Position numbers and translations under genes: made by a program. Positions 39,241-54,600 of a DNA stretch of 64,000 nt are shown in pieces. The notes beneath the pieces were generated by a model, which worked only from the letters and a program-made list of their open reading frames with translations, ran no database searches and was not told where the DNA came from. This DNA comes from Ascaris suum (taxonomy: Eukaryota > Nematoda > Chromadorea > Rhabditida > Ascarididae), in assembly GCA_013433145.1 (NCBI GenBank), contig CM024188.1, forward strand, positions 3,596,001 to 3,660,000, read 5' to 3'. Each line of letters opens with the position of its first letter. Position 1 is the first letter of the stretch.

Positions 39241-40099
39241 CAGTATCGATTCGCCTTCTGCTTTCTTAGTAGATATTTTTCCTTCATAGTAGCACCAATA
39301 CATAGATAGCACAGCATGTGTAGACAGCTCCACAGCTACAGTGATATGCCCAACTCAACGGCGATGCACAGTATGGAGGAACGCAGTCTGTACGGAGAGT
39401 CGGCAGAGCGGAGGTTTCCGATTGGTAGTGAACTTTCGCTCACTGGTATGCCCCTAAAAGAACATTTTTCCGGCTGATTTTGTTTTCGCTTGAAAAGAAT
39501 AACGAAATGAAATTGAGTTTAAATTATGAACATGTGAACGAAAAACAATTGCTGATGTGCTGTATGGCATCACTACGCAGTAGTATATTCGGTAAAATAG
39601 ACAACTGAAGGTAAGAAATACTGCTCAAATCTCCTCTAGGGGAGTGTTCTAGAGACCTGGTGCTGCTTGATCCCCTTCGCAAAAATAAGCTTGTGAACAG
39701 CGACTTTGTTGGAGCGGTAAAAAAAAAACTTGTACGGTTGAATGAAGCACCGGAAATATGAATACGCTCTCGCGTAGTTTGATTCTTTATTGCAGATAAT
39801 CCATAGAATTGGATGGTTTGACAAAAGTATTGCAAGAGCGCATATCGTACCAGCTTTTCTAATATGCTTTTCAACTCATTTCCTTTAACTGTGAAATTCA
39901 TTAGTCATTTACTGCTGGACTGCTCTTCATGATGCTGGAGACATCTTGAGCTGTTTTAAATGAGTATACATTATGGCCTTCCCGCAATATCTGGCAGCTA
40001 TGGGATCCCACCTGCATGACGTGACGTGATTTTATCGCTAACGTTTCTTCGCGGTCTGCTGGATGAGTAATCGCTTTCCGAGTAGCTCGGATACTTTGT

Positions 40100-40350
40100 C
40101 AGCTTAGCTCGAAAAAATGGCGATAGAGACGCCCTGATTGAGGATATGGTCTGTCACAGAGAACGTTCGATCCAGGGAATGAGGGAGAAGGGATAACCTA
40201 TACTTGGGCTCATGACACCCTCTGTCACCTTCATGCTTTTCTGATCGGATTTCCTCTGCGAGGGGATATTTCATATAACCTCCCATGGTCCAAACTGATT
40301 GCGAGATCCATCCCCGAAAAGGACCAGTGATCTGCATGGCAAGCATCTAC
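40100..40350. repeat. GC-rich block, possible dispersed repeat
   Basis: A block with composition unlike its flanks, containing ATATAACCTCCCATGGTCC and GAGATCCATCCCCGAAAAGG. The minus frame is open for 80 codons without splice support. ATAACCTCCCATGGT also occurs at 11037-11051. Confidence 0.3.
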
Positions 40351-41719
40351 AGACCTGCATGAAAACCACGGTTTTACTTGATCTCACCACTTTGTCGGCT
40401 CGAAATTCTTCACTTCAGCCTACTTTGCAACGTTTCGTTTGCTTATTTTTTTCCTGTGAGGGAAACGCTATAATTGCTGCATCATAAATTATGAGTTTTA
40501 TAGGCAACGATTATATTTAAAAGTCTTAAAAGAGTGAACAGCCAGCAACATTCCACGAAGTGCCACAGATGAGCACTTACTTATGCACTCTATCTATATA
40601 AAGTAGACAGGCAAAATTTTCGTGTCACCTTTGAATTGTTCACAGAACTTGACCATCACTTTTCGCATCGAAATTGTTTTGAATAAAAGCGATGAAATCT
40701 TTGATAAGTTGTCGCTGCAATAAACGTTAACAAAGAATAAGGCAAAGTAAAAAAAAATGGAGCCACCATCGAGCTCCATTTACATAAGAGTGAATATGGA
40801 ATAATAGGTGTTGAGAAATCCATTATTATTACTCATGAGAGTTTTTCTAAATGTGAGGAATTTTTCACACAACAGTAATGTTTTAAGGTCGAGGCTGATG
40901 TTATGCTTCAACTTATTTTTGGCTATAATTATTATAGAGGACAAATTTTTCGAATAGTTGCTCTACAGCTATAAATTGGAGCAATTGAGTTAGATGATAT
41001 GATGATGATTTTCTGAAGAAATGAAAAAGAAGCTGTTTGCAAAATATAAAGCTAAGGTAGTGGCTGAGTTTGGCGCATAGATACTCAAGATCGAATTTCA
41101 CTCTGTAAAACAAGCGTCTCTTCAAATTGGCAGCGCTTGAATTTAGAGTGTCGTAAAGCAGAGTGGGATGCAATACATTCAAGAGCTCAGAGCTCACTTC
41201 CCGAGTGATTTGTATTAAATGAGGCATATATAAGTGGAAAATTGAGTATACATTCGCTTATTTTTTTAATGCAGTGATAAAAAGCTTCATCGAAACATTT
41301 TTTTCGGCAGTTTTCTGCTAACAGTGACAGCCGAAAAAACTTTCTTGCTTTCTCTCTCGTTAATGATAGTACTCGTATTTCTACAATTGGTGCACATTTT
41401 CAGCTAGACGGGGGATTACTTATTTTCTATGGAGCCATTTAAAGCCCTAACGATGGTAAATCTGTTATGGATGAAATTTAAAAAATAGCGCTTGCAAAAC
41501 CTCTCACTTTTAGCATATTCATTTATTCATCTCTAATTGCAATTAGGAGCGTGAAGCTGTTCGATACTGTTGGCTGCTTCTGTCTTCATTCAGACAAACA
41601 GTTGACTCGGAAGTCTTTTCAATTCTTTCTAAAAGAGTTCATTCAATAATGTGGTGCAACTATGAGACATTGCGCCTTCTCCGCGTCAAGCACATGGGCG
41701 TGCGTATCTGTACCTATTC

Positions 41720-43120
41720 TTTAGGCATTTGATTGCTAAAAAATTCTTCCTGATGCTCATGCATACAGACGATTGTAACTTCACAAATTCAACTATTTTC
41801 GCGCCACCAAAAAATTACTCTGCTTCCTGTCTCGGCTGTTCCAAGACGAGCATCTGGAGCATCAAAAAAGAAAACAAAAAAGAAAAGAACTCCCATACAT
41901 TCGCCTCAGTTGCTTTCTTTATGAACGCCCCGATCGCGCCAATTGCATATGGAGAGCTTCAGTTGATCAGTTTGTGTGTGTACTGGAAGATCGGATTCAA
42001 TTGATGTAATTGTGCCTCGTTGTCTCTTCTTCTTTCGCTAACAAATACTTTATCTCATTTCCCTGCTGGAAGCTTGCTTTGAGGACAACAGCTATCTATT
42101 ACGCGTTCAGAGCTCTCTTCCGACCTGAGACTAGCTGCCGCAATTATTTGTATGATGCGAGTTGTTTGGGCACATGTCTCTAATGTGATGTGAACATCAG
42201 TTTTCTCGAATCCCATGCAAAAGTTTTCACGACCTTAAAAATATTAGAAGCGCTCCTCTTATCGGCCTCTTTGCATCTATCCCACTGGATGTTCTTGTGC
42301 GCAGATGAGCCGGTAATTCTTCAAGAAGTCGTAAATGTTTTTTCAGAACACTGGATCTCAAAGTACAGGAGTCGTGAATTGCCTTCAAGAGAAAATGTCT
42401 GAAATTTCATATGTGTACCACCTGTCGTTTGCCAATACCTAGAAAGTGGGCAATATGTGCAGTGCTGAACTCAATGCCTGCTATGTCAGCCCGATTCGCG
42501 TACACCGAAGTCAATAACGACGTTAAATTAAGCATTTTTATTTGCATGCTTTGCTCGCTGTCGACGGTGAAATTCTTTAGCTCATCGCTTCACGTTTTAG
42601 CAACTGTATGTAGCATTAAAAATTGACATGAGGATTAGAAACGATATTTTTCTCAGTCTTGAGGGATTTGGATGGATTTCGGAGTTACTGACCATTGCCT
42701 GTTATGCACTTGAGACACTGCTATTGTTTACATTAGTTGTGCCCAATTATTCACAGAATATTTCTTTCAATGGCTTGAACGCTTGGAAAAGGAGCCTGCG
42801 AAATTCGCACCAAACGCATCTTTCTGGTTACATAGCTCGTCATTTATCAATATCAGGATGTTTGTCAATATCAATATCATTTTCATGTATTTGAGCCTGA
42901 GATTTTCTCACAGTTACAATAGACGTCTCAAAGAATACGCGACATATAAAGAAGGAAATTGTGTAGTAGGATGTGTAAAACTTCGTAAATATGGCGTTGT
43001 GTCGATGTTTCTTGAGCCAGGAGAAGGATTTATTTTGCTTCTGAATTCAGCGGCAAATGGGCATTGTGAAATTGAAGCGCGACAATTTCGGCGCCACCGT
43101 GTCGTTCAATTCTCATAAAC
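41720..43120 (+). other. Plus-strand cluster of coding-like frames, possible unrecognised gene
   Basis: Successive plus frames show coding-like composition near good acceptors. 42070-42180 gives AFRALFRPETSCRNYLYDAS. After ACATCAG (42199) the frame gives SFLESHAKVFTTLKILE up to CCG|GTAATT. After TTTTCTCAG (42656) there is a hydrophobic frame (ISELLTIACYALETLLLF). No two pieces could be joined with confidence and no domain is visible. Confidence 0.2.
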
Positions 43121-45180
43121 TGCCCTAAGCAATTGGAATCGATGAGGGACGAAAAATGCGCACGCTTATTTAAATACGAGATATAGGACGAGGTACATTG
43201 TAATGTGGGCTATATTTCCATGTGCCCTTTACGGATTTCAGCCAGTTCTTTTGCACAACACTTTATAGTACTGCGGTAATTTGTATTAATTAATATGTTT
43301 CATAAGTAATTTGCACTCTTTAAGACCTCTAATCCTCATGACTGATGCTTTCGAGAGAAACTGCTAAGCTGAATGGATTTATCTTAAGACTCAGAGTTTC
43401 CTTGAAATTATCTATATGAAAACCTAAGCATTGCGAGTGTGATTGTCGTCTTCGATGAATGTTTCTCAGGAAGAGTGAAGCAAGTGTTCTATGTTTAGAA
43501 ATTACTCATGCTGTCAGTGAATGTTTCATCAGTGGCATATTTTTTTCGTTGTCTGTATGTCGTATGTGCGTTTGCCGATCGCACTGTCCAAACTGATATC
43601 CAAATTGATAGATCTATTATTGAAGCTGAACTAATAAGCAGCAATTTATTGGGCGAATTTATGAAGCCATAAATCAACTAAGTTGATTACCTCTACCCGT
43701 GCTCGCTGCAACCGCTCTCACTCTAAGGTTCGAGAAGTAGCCGGGGAACGCTGGCGAGTATTTCGGAGCGTTGCAGCAATTCCAAGAAATATTTCTAGCC
43801 TCATTCTGCTACTGATAACTCGCATGATCCATCTTTTCTTCTAGCTGAGCAGACAGTGAATCATTCACGGAGGCGAATTTCCTTGCACTTCAACTTCTGC
43901 ATTAGGTCATGTGCGAATTCATTTTACTTTAGAAATACCTGCAGTTATAGTTTCTGACTCTCGGTCCTTCTTGACGGAAAACATTGGAGTGTCGAAAATG
44001 CGGCGTGGTTCTCTTTAAAGGGCAGAGCACCATGCGATTTTCAATAATTCGTGCACTTTTGATCCGTAAGACGCATTGATGCGCTTCACTGATTCGACGG
44101 GGTGCTTGCTCATTGTGCTAGACCTCTCCTCTGAAGATCCCATCCTTGGCATCCTCGGGTTCTGCTGAAAAATCAGAACTTTGATCCGTACTTTATTCAT
44201 TCACTTAATATCGAAATTTGAAAATAAAGAAGGGAATCGATTGAATGAAGCACGGTGGTTAAATCTACACTTCAAACTGATAGTTCTAACCAATGCCACT
44301 GTTGCAGAGTTCGACACTTTTTTTGGTGACGGTGGGAGGAGTGGTGGGTGAGGGAGGGGGAAGATGGATGCACTTTGCTCGAGCAAGAAGACACTGTTCT
44401 CTGAACTCGAGAGGCATACTCCGAAATAATGAAAGATGTACAGTTGGCCCTTAGGAAAAACGTGACTACTACTTGCTTACTGTTTTCTGAAACGTTCGCC
44501 ATCAACGTAATCATCGGCTAACACCAACTTTTTGTCCTATACAGTTTGATAAAGTCTTTTCCTACAATCCAGCTAAAGAAAAGAAAATGTTATTGAGGAA
44601 ATCTGCAGAAAGAAAAGAAAAAGCAGATTTATTACACTGCACTCTATCTATCGATAGCACAGTTGTACATTGTCTCTTTGCAAGATGAAACGCCGGTTGT
44701 CGATACTTATGAGCATATAGCGATTGCATTGATAATCGTTTACAATTTGCTTATTGAAATTTTCTGACACTTATGATGCAATAAACTGCATTAATGCATT
44801 CCGTATAAAAACGGTATTAAATTACAAATATTTATGGCATGAGACCTTAAGATTAAAGGTAGCATAAAAAAGGTGACTGATGCTCATTTAGAGGTGAAAC
44901 GATAGAGAAGAAGCAATTATATGTTTGGTTTATGTTCGCCCAGCATATTCGCTGTAATTGCTTCATTCTAGTCTAATGTGTGCATTTATGAATGAATTAG
45001 AAGAATATTTCACAAAATAGAATATTATGGTCACCCTCAAAGAAATCGCATCAACGGCTAAATGAGTGGTTTCAGCGTCACTAAACTGTGATAGCAAGCT
45101 CATAAACAGCTTCCACAATTACAACATTAAGCAAATGCGTAATCAATTGATCAGTTTTCTTCTTTTCTAATATATCTGCA
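43121..45180. other. No gene seen
   Basis: Contains a purine-rich tract at 44329-44364 (GGTGGGAGGAGTGGTGGGTG). Nothing else stands out. Confidence 0.4.
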
Positions 45181-45250
45181 TATTATGCTGATTATAATTA
45201 TAATATATATTATAATATAATTATAATAAAATATGCATATTTTATGACAG
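45181..45250. repeat. AT-only palindromic segment
   Basis: ATTATAATTATAATATATAT and its complement form a near-perfect inverted repeat flanked by GCATATTATG and ATATGCATATTTTATG. It would extrude as a cruciform. Confidence 0.7.
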
Positions 45251-45539
45251 TTGATGATAGGCATTTCTTATGCTGATATCTATTTATTTTAAGCAGATTG
45301 CTATTTACATATTTTATACATTTGTAACATACCAACCCTCTTTATTATTTTTTTTTCTTGATAGTTTTTAGCTACAAAGTTTTTCGATGGTTTTTCGTGC
45401 ACTGTTGCAAGTGTCCAAAATACATTTATTGAAAAAGTACGTGTGTAAATGGATCCGTGCAATTCAAACTCGTTTAATTTAGAGGGCAGAAGTATTTAAA
45501 ATATGGCGCTGGATAAGACTAATGGAAACAGTTCATATC

Positions 45540-45605
45540 CTCAATAAAACGCTCAATCAGAAAACGCTCAATAAATAGAAAACCAGCGCTCACTCAGAAA
45601 ACGAC
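45540..45605. repeat. Degenerate tandem repeat
   Basis: AAAACGCTCAATCAG-like units occur three times (AAAACGCTCAATCAG, AAAACGCTCAATAAAT, GCGCTCACTCAGAAAACG). Confidence 0.6.
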
Positions 45606-48600
45606 TCTCGCTGATTGTGGTTAACAGTACCTCGAAATTGTCAACTTTCTTGAACCTGTTTGGTTGGATGCACACAATGAATTTCTGATGCTTGTTGGAT
45701 ACAAATAACTGGACTGTATCTGTTTACCACTGTTAAGTTTCCAGAAGTTCATTGGAAGCTATGGTGCCATTGAATTGTCTTACTTCCTATGTTTTTTCGT
45801 TCTTTCCTATAATGCGCTCGGCGCTATACAATACGCCCATTTGAGAAACTCAAGAACTCTAGAGAACCTCTCATGATATCTAGTTTATGCCACCAACAGA
45901 ATGTCAATGCACCTACCTAGTGATGACATTACTCATTAGAGGGTTTATAAGGAGATCGCAGAACGCGATTGGAACTGATCGCTGTGACAGATCTGCTATT
46001 AGCTGTCTTGACAAAGCAGTTTTATTGCGCATAGAATATGCGGACGTTTTCGCTAACTGTTGCAAAAGCTCGACGCTTTTTGTATCGTATCGTCATCGTT
46101 TATATGATTGTAAAATGATAGTATAAACGCTTTTGAAATGTCCATAAATACGTTTCGAGTGCACCTCTACCCATTTCAACAAAGTTTCATCGATGCATAC
46201 GAATATTCTGAAATAGGCTGTAGAGAGGCATGAAAAAAATCTTTTAATTGGGTTTACTACTGTGAGTTGGATTTGCTTAACACTTCATGTTCTGCAATTA
46301 TCAGCTGCATAAAGCTCAGAGGGACTTTGTGCAAAGCGATTTGCTTCAATAGGCCAGTGGAGACTATTAATTCCTCTCGCATTCCACAACGATGAGCTCA
46401 TATTGAACAAGAGGCTCATATTTTTAACGACTTAACTTTGTCTACTTGACTTCTTATTGAGATATGCATTGCACTTAACTTTACCTGTGACATGTGTTGG
46501 ACACATTTCATGTGAGGCTCTCCCAATAAAGTTCTTCTAAACTGTGCGAAAAGATAAAATCTCTCGTAAAAACGCGATTGCAACTACGCTTGGTGCTCTT
46601 ATTTAGATAATTAATCGAATGCAATTTTCTTTCCCACAATTAGCAAAATGTGAAATGAAGGCACAGCTGAAGTTTTCTGAACAATAAGGATTCAAGGACG
46701 TTCGTTGAATGAAAGCTTCGATTTTATTGATTCCATTAGTGCACAATATAAGGAAGATTGTACTCTCTAAAAGCGCTTAGAGTTAAATCGTCCATCTCAA
46801 TTTCAACTCGGCCAGCATAAGAAAAAAGAAAACGCCAACGCGAAACTATATCATTGAAGCATTTTGCAGTATCGGATTGTCGATCACTGAAATTCGAAAG
46901 ATCGACTGTCATGTGCGGTCCATTTTGATGCCTCCTGGGACTCTTATCAGCGTGGCAGTTTCACGCTCATGCGTGGTCCTCAAGGTCTCCTTTTGAATGG
47001 TTTTATGCGTTGGCAATAATCCAAAAAAAAGTATGCATATTGACCAAGAGTAGTGACAACAAGAAATATTGATGTAGTTTGCTTCAATTGACGTTCGAAA
47101 AATGGATGACAGTTTGCCGAAATGGATTCCAAATTCTGATAAGCGACATGCAGCGCATCGCTAAATCAAAGCCCATTTCTTGCTCCAATATGATAGCTGC
47201 ACTGAGAAAAATGACGACAAGGACTGCGTCTCCAATAGGCCAACTTATATCGTTTGTCTTACTCGATTATTTGTAGCTCTTTTTTTGTTTCATTTTCTCA
47301 ACCGAAGAGAAGTTTTTTGCTCAGCGATATACTTTTCTTGGAATATTATTTCTATGAGATTCGCTCATCCATCCTCTATTCATCTTAATGAAAACGGCCC
47401 GTTCTATTATTTTCAATAAATGTTCTTCCAGTAGGCATGTGGTACTTGATCATGCAATGTTACTTCCTTGCGGGAACGGTTATATTGCAATTATGATATT
47501 GACTATTGTCAAGTGTGATACTGACTCCGACCATTCACTTCATCTGAACCGATCAGTAACTCATCGTGCGAAGCGATTGAAACAGGAGGAGGACGGGAGG
47601 ACGTTCCTCGCTTTTTGCTGCGCTTTCACAGATGAACTTCTATGAGTTTTCGTCACATATAAAGAAGCCCTTCCTCTTATGTTGATATCGCCGTCTACAC
47701 GCCATAAACTTCTTGTACGTAACAGACTAGTTTCAGGACTCTTTGCTACAGTGTTGCCAAACGCGTTATTACTGCAATATGAAGTTGAATGAATGTTGGT
47801 TGCTTTTGAAATATATCGTCTGTTCAATTAAATGCTGTGCATTTGGGGTCACTTTTATGGGCGAAATGGAATGCCTCTTGCATGAACAAATTCAGTGGTG
47901 AAATCATCTCTGTTACAATCGCCTCTTTCCTGCATGATTGAAAGCGCACTGTTGAGTTGCGCAGTACGGAAGCAATGAAAGGTATCGTCGATGTGCTTGC
48001 TTTAAACAAGAACGCGAGGAAATGAAAGACGCCCATTTATTGAACGCTCTAGGCTTCGCATTAAACCTGCGTAGAAATGTCTTTATCCTGTTACTTCTTT
48101 GCATATGATCTTTGATCTGGCCGTACTTTTGTAGTGACTGTCAACTGTCAACTTTTTTTGTTTTTCCGCTCTTCGGTTTGCGATGTATTTCATACGCATG
48201 ATACAAGGACATCACATTTGTTCATATATCGGCTGTGCCGCTGGAGTCGAGATCGATCCTGTCAGCGTGTTGAGACTATTTACGAATGACTTCTAATGCA
48301 TTTAATATGCGGTGTTCTAACACATCGGCCTATCTTCATAACGACTTCCTAACAATCATCCTCAGTTACTCGCTACGCACCGCCGTTCACCGTCGCATAT
48401 TGCGTTACCGCTATGATTGATATCAATGACGTAGAGCTTGGAAAATTGCAAGAGCTATCTAAACAGCAGAAGTCAATTGGCTCAGCGGATTGAAGAGTGG
48501 CTTAAGGACATGAGGACTTCGCACTGACGACAGTCCTATCTAAGATTTGGAGAAAACCTAGTCTATATCCGTCGCAAGTGGTAGTATAACCGCTACGCTT

Positions 48601-51600
48601 GTCACATTTGGGACTCGAGGACGGCAATTAGCTTTCACTTTGGTGCTGCTAGTAAACTCGGCCTGAGAGTATTACTTCACCTTTCGCATTATTACCTCAG
48701 TCAGATAGGCAAATTGGAAAAAATGAACTATGAAAATGGCATTCCATGGAAGAGTTGTGTGGAATGGATCAAGTGGTCTTATGACGTGTTCGCTCAATAT
48801 TATTTCACCAATACGAGATATCTGTTGTAATAGGTGAAACCGTCATTTCGAAAAGGAAGTAAAACGTTGTGGAAAACGTTGTGCCTAGACATCAACGTCA
48901 ATAGATGTTCGCAGTATAAGAGAAAGGATCCGTGGAAACATTCATAATGATTGATGATTATAGCGATGCAGATATTTCGCTATCACTTATCCAACGTTCA
49001 TCAAACTCGGCATTGAAATCCTTTCCAGTTTTTGAAGAGCTTTCGGTGATACCCTCAATATGCCACACTTTTATCTACCTTTCAACTTGAGTCGTGCACA
49101 TAGCTTCGTTGAATAGTAAACAAAGTAGCACAAGCAAGAAATGCCGTTCAAGCGTAAGATCGAAAATTTCATGAGGGTTCAGAGTTTAGTGGACGATCAC
49201 AAGTTTTCAGTCACTTGACGGAAGTCGTATAACTGCGTTCAAGCTAGCAATAAATGCACCCCTAAAATGTTTATACATTTGGAAATCTCTCGTCATGAAT
49301 ATTGGTAAATGTTTGAACAACCTCAGAGAGCAAATAAACGCTCCTGACTTCTGACGTCTAGAACTCAATAATAAAGAACTACATTTTTGGCATATCGTTG
49401 GTCAGATTCTCTCAACAGTGAATGATTGGCTATAATTTGATCACTTGGAATTCTCAGCGAAAACTTAACCTCTGGAGTATCCATGCATACGATAAGCGCC
49501 GTACGTCAGCTATCATTGTTAAGATTAGTTTGAAAATTATCTTCATCATGCTCGCTCTATCATTTTTCCTTGTTTTTCTTCTATCATTTCATATACTGAA
49601 CACTGCTGCGAGTTGTTTTTCCTTTCTTCTTTCTCACTTTTTGAAAAGGTAGGATGTGTTGCGTGCTTCGTATGATTTTGCTATTATCACGGCTCGAAGA
49701 TCGAAATGTCGCCACACGAAGCTTTCATTGGACCTAGATATTTTATTACGCAAGGAATGCTGAACCCTATGCAGGCAAACATTTACAAACACCGCGAATT
49801 AATTTTCACCACTATCTTTCTGGACGATCCATTCAACAACAGCAGTATCCACACTGCAACTTTTCAATAGGCCCATACGCTGTTTGGAACGAGAAAAACG
49901 AACACTGCCTTACTTACAACGAGAAGCCATAAACTAGTTTGGTACTTTTCAGTGCCTTGTCATGCTGAGAAGCCTCATCACCATTGACTTATTTATTTTT
50001 GACTGAAGTTCGTTAGCGCTAAAGTCAATTATTTGTCCTGTTAAGAACAGGTGAAAACTTATAGTCTTTAAACCGCTTTAGAGTGGAATAAGTAGCGTGC
50101 TACAGAGTTCCACGCTTGCACTTTTTACAGTTTCTTCTATATACCTTTCATATACCTATTTGTTTCATACTAATACGCTTTCGTGCTATTTGTATGCAGT
50201 CTTTGATAAATAATAATATTTCTTCTTTAGGTGTGATGATACTGTAATGATGTTAACATATACAGTTATTTTTATCTTAGCATTCGTTTTGGCGAGCTGC
50301 TACCGCTATTACCGTTCGCTGCCTGCTTAGTATAGATTTATAAGCGCTATATTTTCAACTCAACAACTCCAAATATTGTAAACGAAAAATTCTCTATCAA
50401 GTGATTTCAGCAAAAAACTTGTTGCCCGTTTGTTGCGACGTTGGTGGTACTGCAATGCGGTTTCATATTATGCATCACTTATTGATTTATGTCTTTGGCG
50501 ATATAATATTGCTAAAGTAGTCACACTATTGTGCCCCGTAATAACCTCTTATACCTGGCTGATATTATATGCATTTGTACTGATGAATTATGTCTTAGCT
50601 TACTAAATCACACAATGTTTCCATGGCGAAAATACTATTACATAAACTCCAATTTCTGAGTATATACGCTAACAAAACTATGGTACCATGCATGCAAATG
50701 AAACAACGCTTCTGTCGAATTTGGATTTGCAGAAAAAGGCGTCATCTCAGCAGTATAAATAACTAGAAAGAGATATTATGCGGCAACTTTAGAACGGAGG
50801 GAATGGCGGTAATTTTTGCCATTTTTTCATAAAAGCTTAGAAATTTATTAAGTGCGGAGAAGAACCAAGATGGGCGTCACAAATCTACTTTTTTGGAATT
50901 CTATCCATCACTCAAGCTGCAAAAATACGTATAAAAAACGAACAAGTGGAAAAGCAGGCCAAGAGATATGCGCTTTTGAATTTCAGCCCACAAGCTCCAA
51001 TCGTTAGTATCGAAATAGCACTGACGGAAACCATTATGGTGCGCTTTTTCATGAAGCCTTTGTGATTTCATGAATCTATAAAGCCAAGCAAATAAAACCT
51101 TTTTAAGCCTCACCTGATCAGTTGCAGAAATAAACACAGCTTGCGAATCTTACGATGTCTTCAACATTAGTTCATCTAAATTAATGTGCCATAAGTCATT
51201 CCCAAATTGGGAATAAGAAACCGCCACTGAGGGTTCAGTCTATACTTAACAAATTTAAACTTTTGTGTTTCACGAGTTGAAGCTATGCTTTCGACGAATG
51301 GACATATTTACATCCAGATGCATAGACACATACACATATCTGTAAATGTGCACATACTTCGATATCCGCTTCTGCAAATTTTCAGTAATGCATAAGAATA
51401 CTCCAGTGGCTTTTGTTTTAAGGCAACCGAACGACGTTTCAAGCACTAAGTTAAATAGTCATTTTTTAACAAGACGAGCGAGCGCTCAAAAACCGCGTTC
51501 CGTTAAGAAGTGTATATTCCGCTAGTTTCGCGCATTTCTAGCTCCCTGGAAACATTTAATTAATGTACGTGATAAAAGCTCATCGTCGCCTTCTTTTAAA

Positions 51601-54600
51601 ATGTGACTACATCATGCGACCGTTTTCTTCTTCAGTTTCAGCTAAATGATCTGCAGCAATCCCTTTTACTTCAGTAATATTTCGGCTCTGGTTCACCTTC
51701 GGAGCTGCTCCTCTAAACGGCCGAGGCATCCTCTTGAAACTAAGCAAGAGTCTCTGATACCTGTGAAGGTGGCATATCAGTAGTTTATGAAGTGGACGAA
51801 TGACGAGGCAATGGAAAGAAGTTCATGCTGCCATTCAAGGACCTAAAGAAATCATTGCAGATTAAGCTTGTAGCATACAGAGCGCACCACTTCCAATTTA
51901 AAATATCGAGACTCTTGTGCTGTTGCTCTTAAGACCAACGGGAAGGGTTCAAGGAGTTGAACTCTGGAGAACTCATAATTTCGGTTGTTACTACGCCTGC
52001 GAAGAATAAAAGAGTCAACTCTTTGGTTCATCTCCTCTTAAAAAGGATTGCATCTGCAGTCAAGTCCGAAGGCAGCCAGAATTGAAATTCTTGGAACCAG
52101 CTCCTGATGTTGCTCATCGTTTTCTAAAATTAATTTTCCTTGGTAATGGATTCACTCTTATTAATAACGCTACAGAGAAGCTCCAGGTGAAATGATAACG
52201 CATTTCTGTACGTCTGAGGATAAAAGTGTGAAGGCGCGCTAAATACTTTTTCCATCGACTACACAACTTCGATAACTTTTGCATTTTTTGCCATGGTCAG
52301 CGATTACATTTGAAATGAGCTACATAAAATTTGACACCATATCCAAGGCTGCTTTATGGCACTTCATTAATTGATCACCATGAAAGAGGAAACCATTCCG
52401 AGCATATTTCCACCTCAATCCCACCGAGGAACTGCAACCCTCCGGGATGAACGATGAAAACGACGAAGTTGACATTTAATGAGTCTATGTCACATATTGT
52501 GCAAACGCGTATTTCGTCAATTTTTCATTTATAGATATCATCCGATGAAAGATCGCGCATGAAATTTAGATAGGATAACCAGTAGGTTATCTGCAAAGCT
52601 GCGCCATGGTTGTTTCTTGTTTGTGGACTTCGTTGCTTTGCCGAATGTGTTTTTTCAAAACTCTGAGACAACAATATTTTCAACAAACGATGACGGAAAC
52701 TAAAAAGAAGACATGACATTTGGCTTTGTCAACACATTTTCTTTCTAATGTTCCTATCGAAGCTTCCTCTGCAGAGCCTTCGGCCTAACAAACTAATGAA
52801 GATACATTTTAATTCAATACATTTCAACCATGTGTTACTTTCACAAGCATGCGCAGGAGTCTTTGCCTATGATCCAGTGAGTCGTTCGTGAAAACATGTT
52901 TAGCATCAACAAAGTAGTGTTTCTTCCTGTGAATTGTGGGCAAAAAACAAAAAGCTTTTAAGTATGCGTTTCGTTCTTAACCCGAGGTGCATGATCTTCT
53001 TTTCTTCGCAACGGAGCATTCGTCATACGCAGCTTTTTGGTCTTCATTCAGAGACGCAAATTAACGTGTCATTGATTGTTTTTGAATTGCTTAATACAGT
53101 ATTTCCGCAACCAATCGGTCCATGTGTCAATCTCAGATGGTGACATAAATTCGGATTTCATTTCAGCCGCCAGCAAACTTCGTATTAGTTTCTTTCTACA
53201 TCTTCAGTCTCTACAAAACTGACGTTTTTTTCCACAAGCATTTCTTATCGTAAAGAAAACGATGTCTCATTGAAATATTCACACTTTCTATTCAGATTTT
53301 CGTACGAGCAAATGATGCGCCGTCAAAATGTTACGAGTTAGCAGCCTCCATTGCAACGTTCAATGCGACCACACGTGTGATCTGCGATGTGAATGACTGC
53401 TGAAAACAAATTTCAGACCTCTGAACTCGAGCCGTGGTTTAAAAATGATGAGCAGGGAGGGGTGAATGCGTCAATTTCTTAACGCTTTGGGCGTATCAAC
53501 ACATATAAGAAGATCTGTTGCCCGAACAACGCAGCCGGATTATTATTGGCTCGCTAAGCGGGCTGCGCACGCTGGATGACAGCCTTAGCCTCACATCTTC
53601 GCCGACCTTATCTTCCGACGTTCATTTCCCACACAGATAACGATGGAAAAAAGAAACCCACCTACGAGTATGTTTTCTCCTCAGCATCATTGATCGCTGT
53701 TTATTGCCGTATTTCGCATTTCTTTTCTAGTCATTTCGTGTTATTGCAATCTGAAGAAAGCGCTAGTTTACTGAACTCATTTCCAATGTTCAAATTCAAC
53801 TATTCCAAACAACAACTTCAACTTCATTTTGAAATACCGACGAACACATAATCGAAATACCAATCCTTCATGTGAAAGAAAATGTAAAAAATAACTTCTT
53901 GCTTGGATCACTTCGTATATTATCTTATCGAGTGCTATTTATGTTTTGCTCAACAAAGGCATCGATAACTAGTCGAATCACGGCGGCACCATATGCAATT
54001 CATTTTCGAGGCGACGGCGTTCGTCGTGATTGCTAGCCTTCTTCTTTATTTTTTGCCGCTCAACGTTCACGGGTTTATTCTTCGCTCACAAGTCTCCAGG
54101 TGCTTATTTTCAACATTTGTTGTTACATCAGTGCAAATTCAACGTAGTGACCACCAAAAAATTCAATGATATTGCATGATTAAGCACTGCTGTATGATAC
54201 GCCATATTTGATGCATCTTTATAATTCTCGAAAAAAAAAAGTGTATACAGCACTGCTGTATGCACATTCTAATTATGCACCATTCCAATGATTACAGAGT
54301 TGTAATTGTTAGCAAATTAGCATAGTTTATCGATCAAGCTGAAGGAAGCTATGCAACAATTTGAGCAGCCGGCATCCATCCCGCAGCTGGCAGCGCTCAA
54401 ATATTTCAATCGGAGAGAAAATGCGCATAATTAGGACAAACATTAAACAACGCTATGAAATGTTGAAGTGCAATTGGACTAGTTGAAGGCAGCGAAATAT
54501 ATGAATCTATCAAAAAATGTTTGGGAGCATTTAACACATTTTCGCGAACTTTAGCACCTATTATTCCATGTGAATATGTATTAATTACTCCTCTTATTTT

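Noticed and set aside
40913..41227. 104-codon minus frame beginning with ATG
   Set aside because: Coding-like at a glance but within chance length, with no family feature and no regulatory or splice signal.
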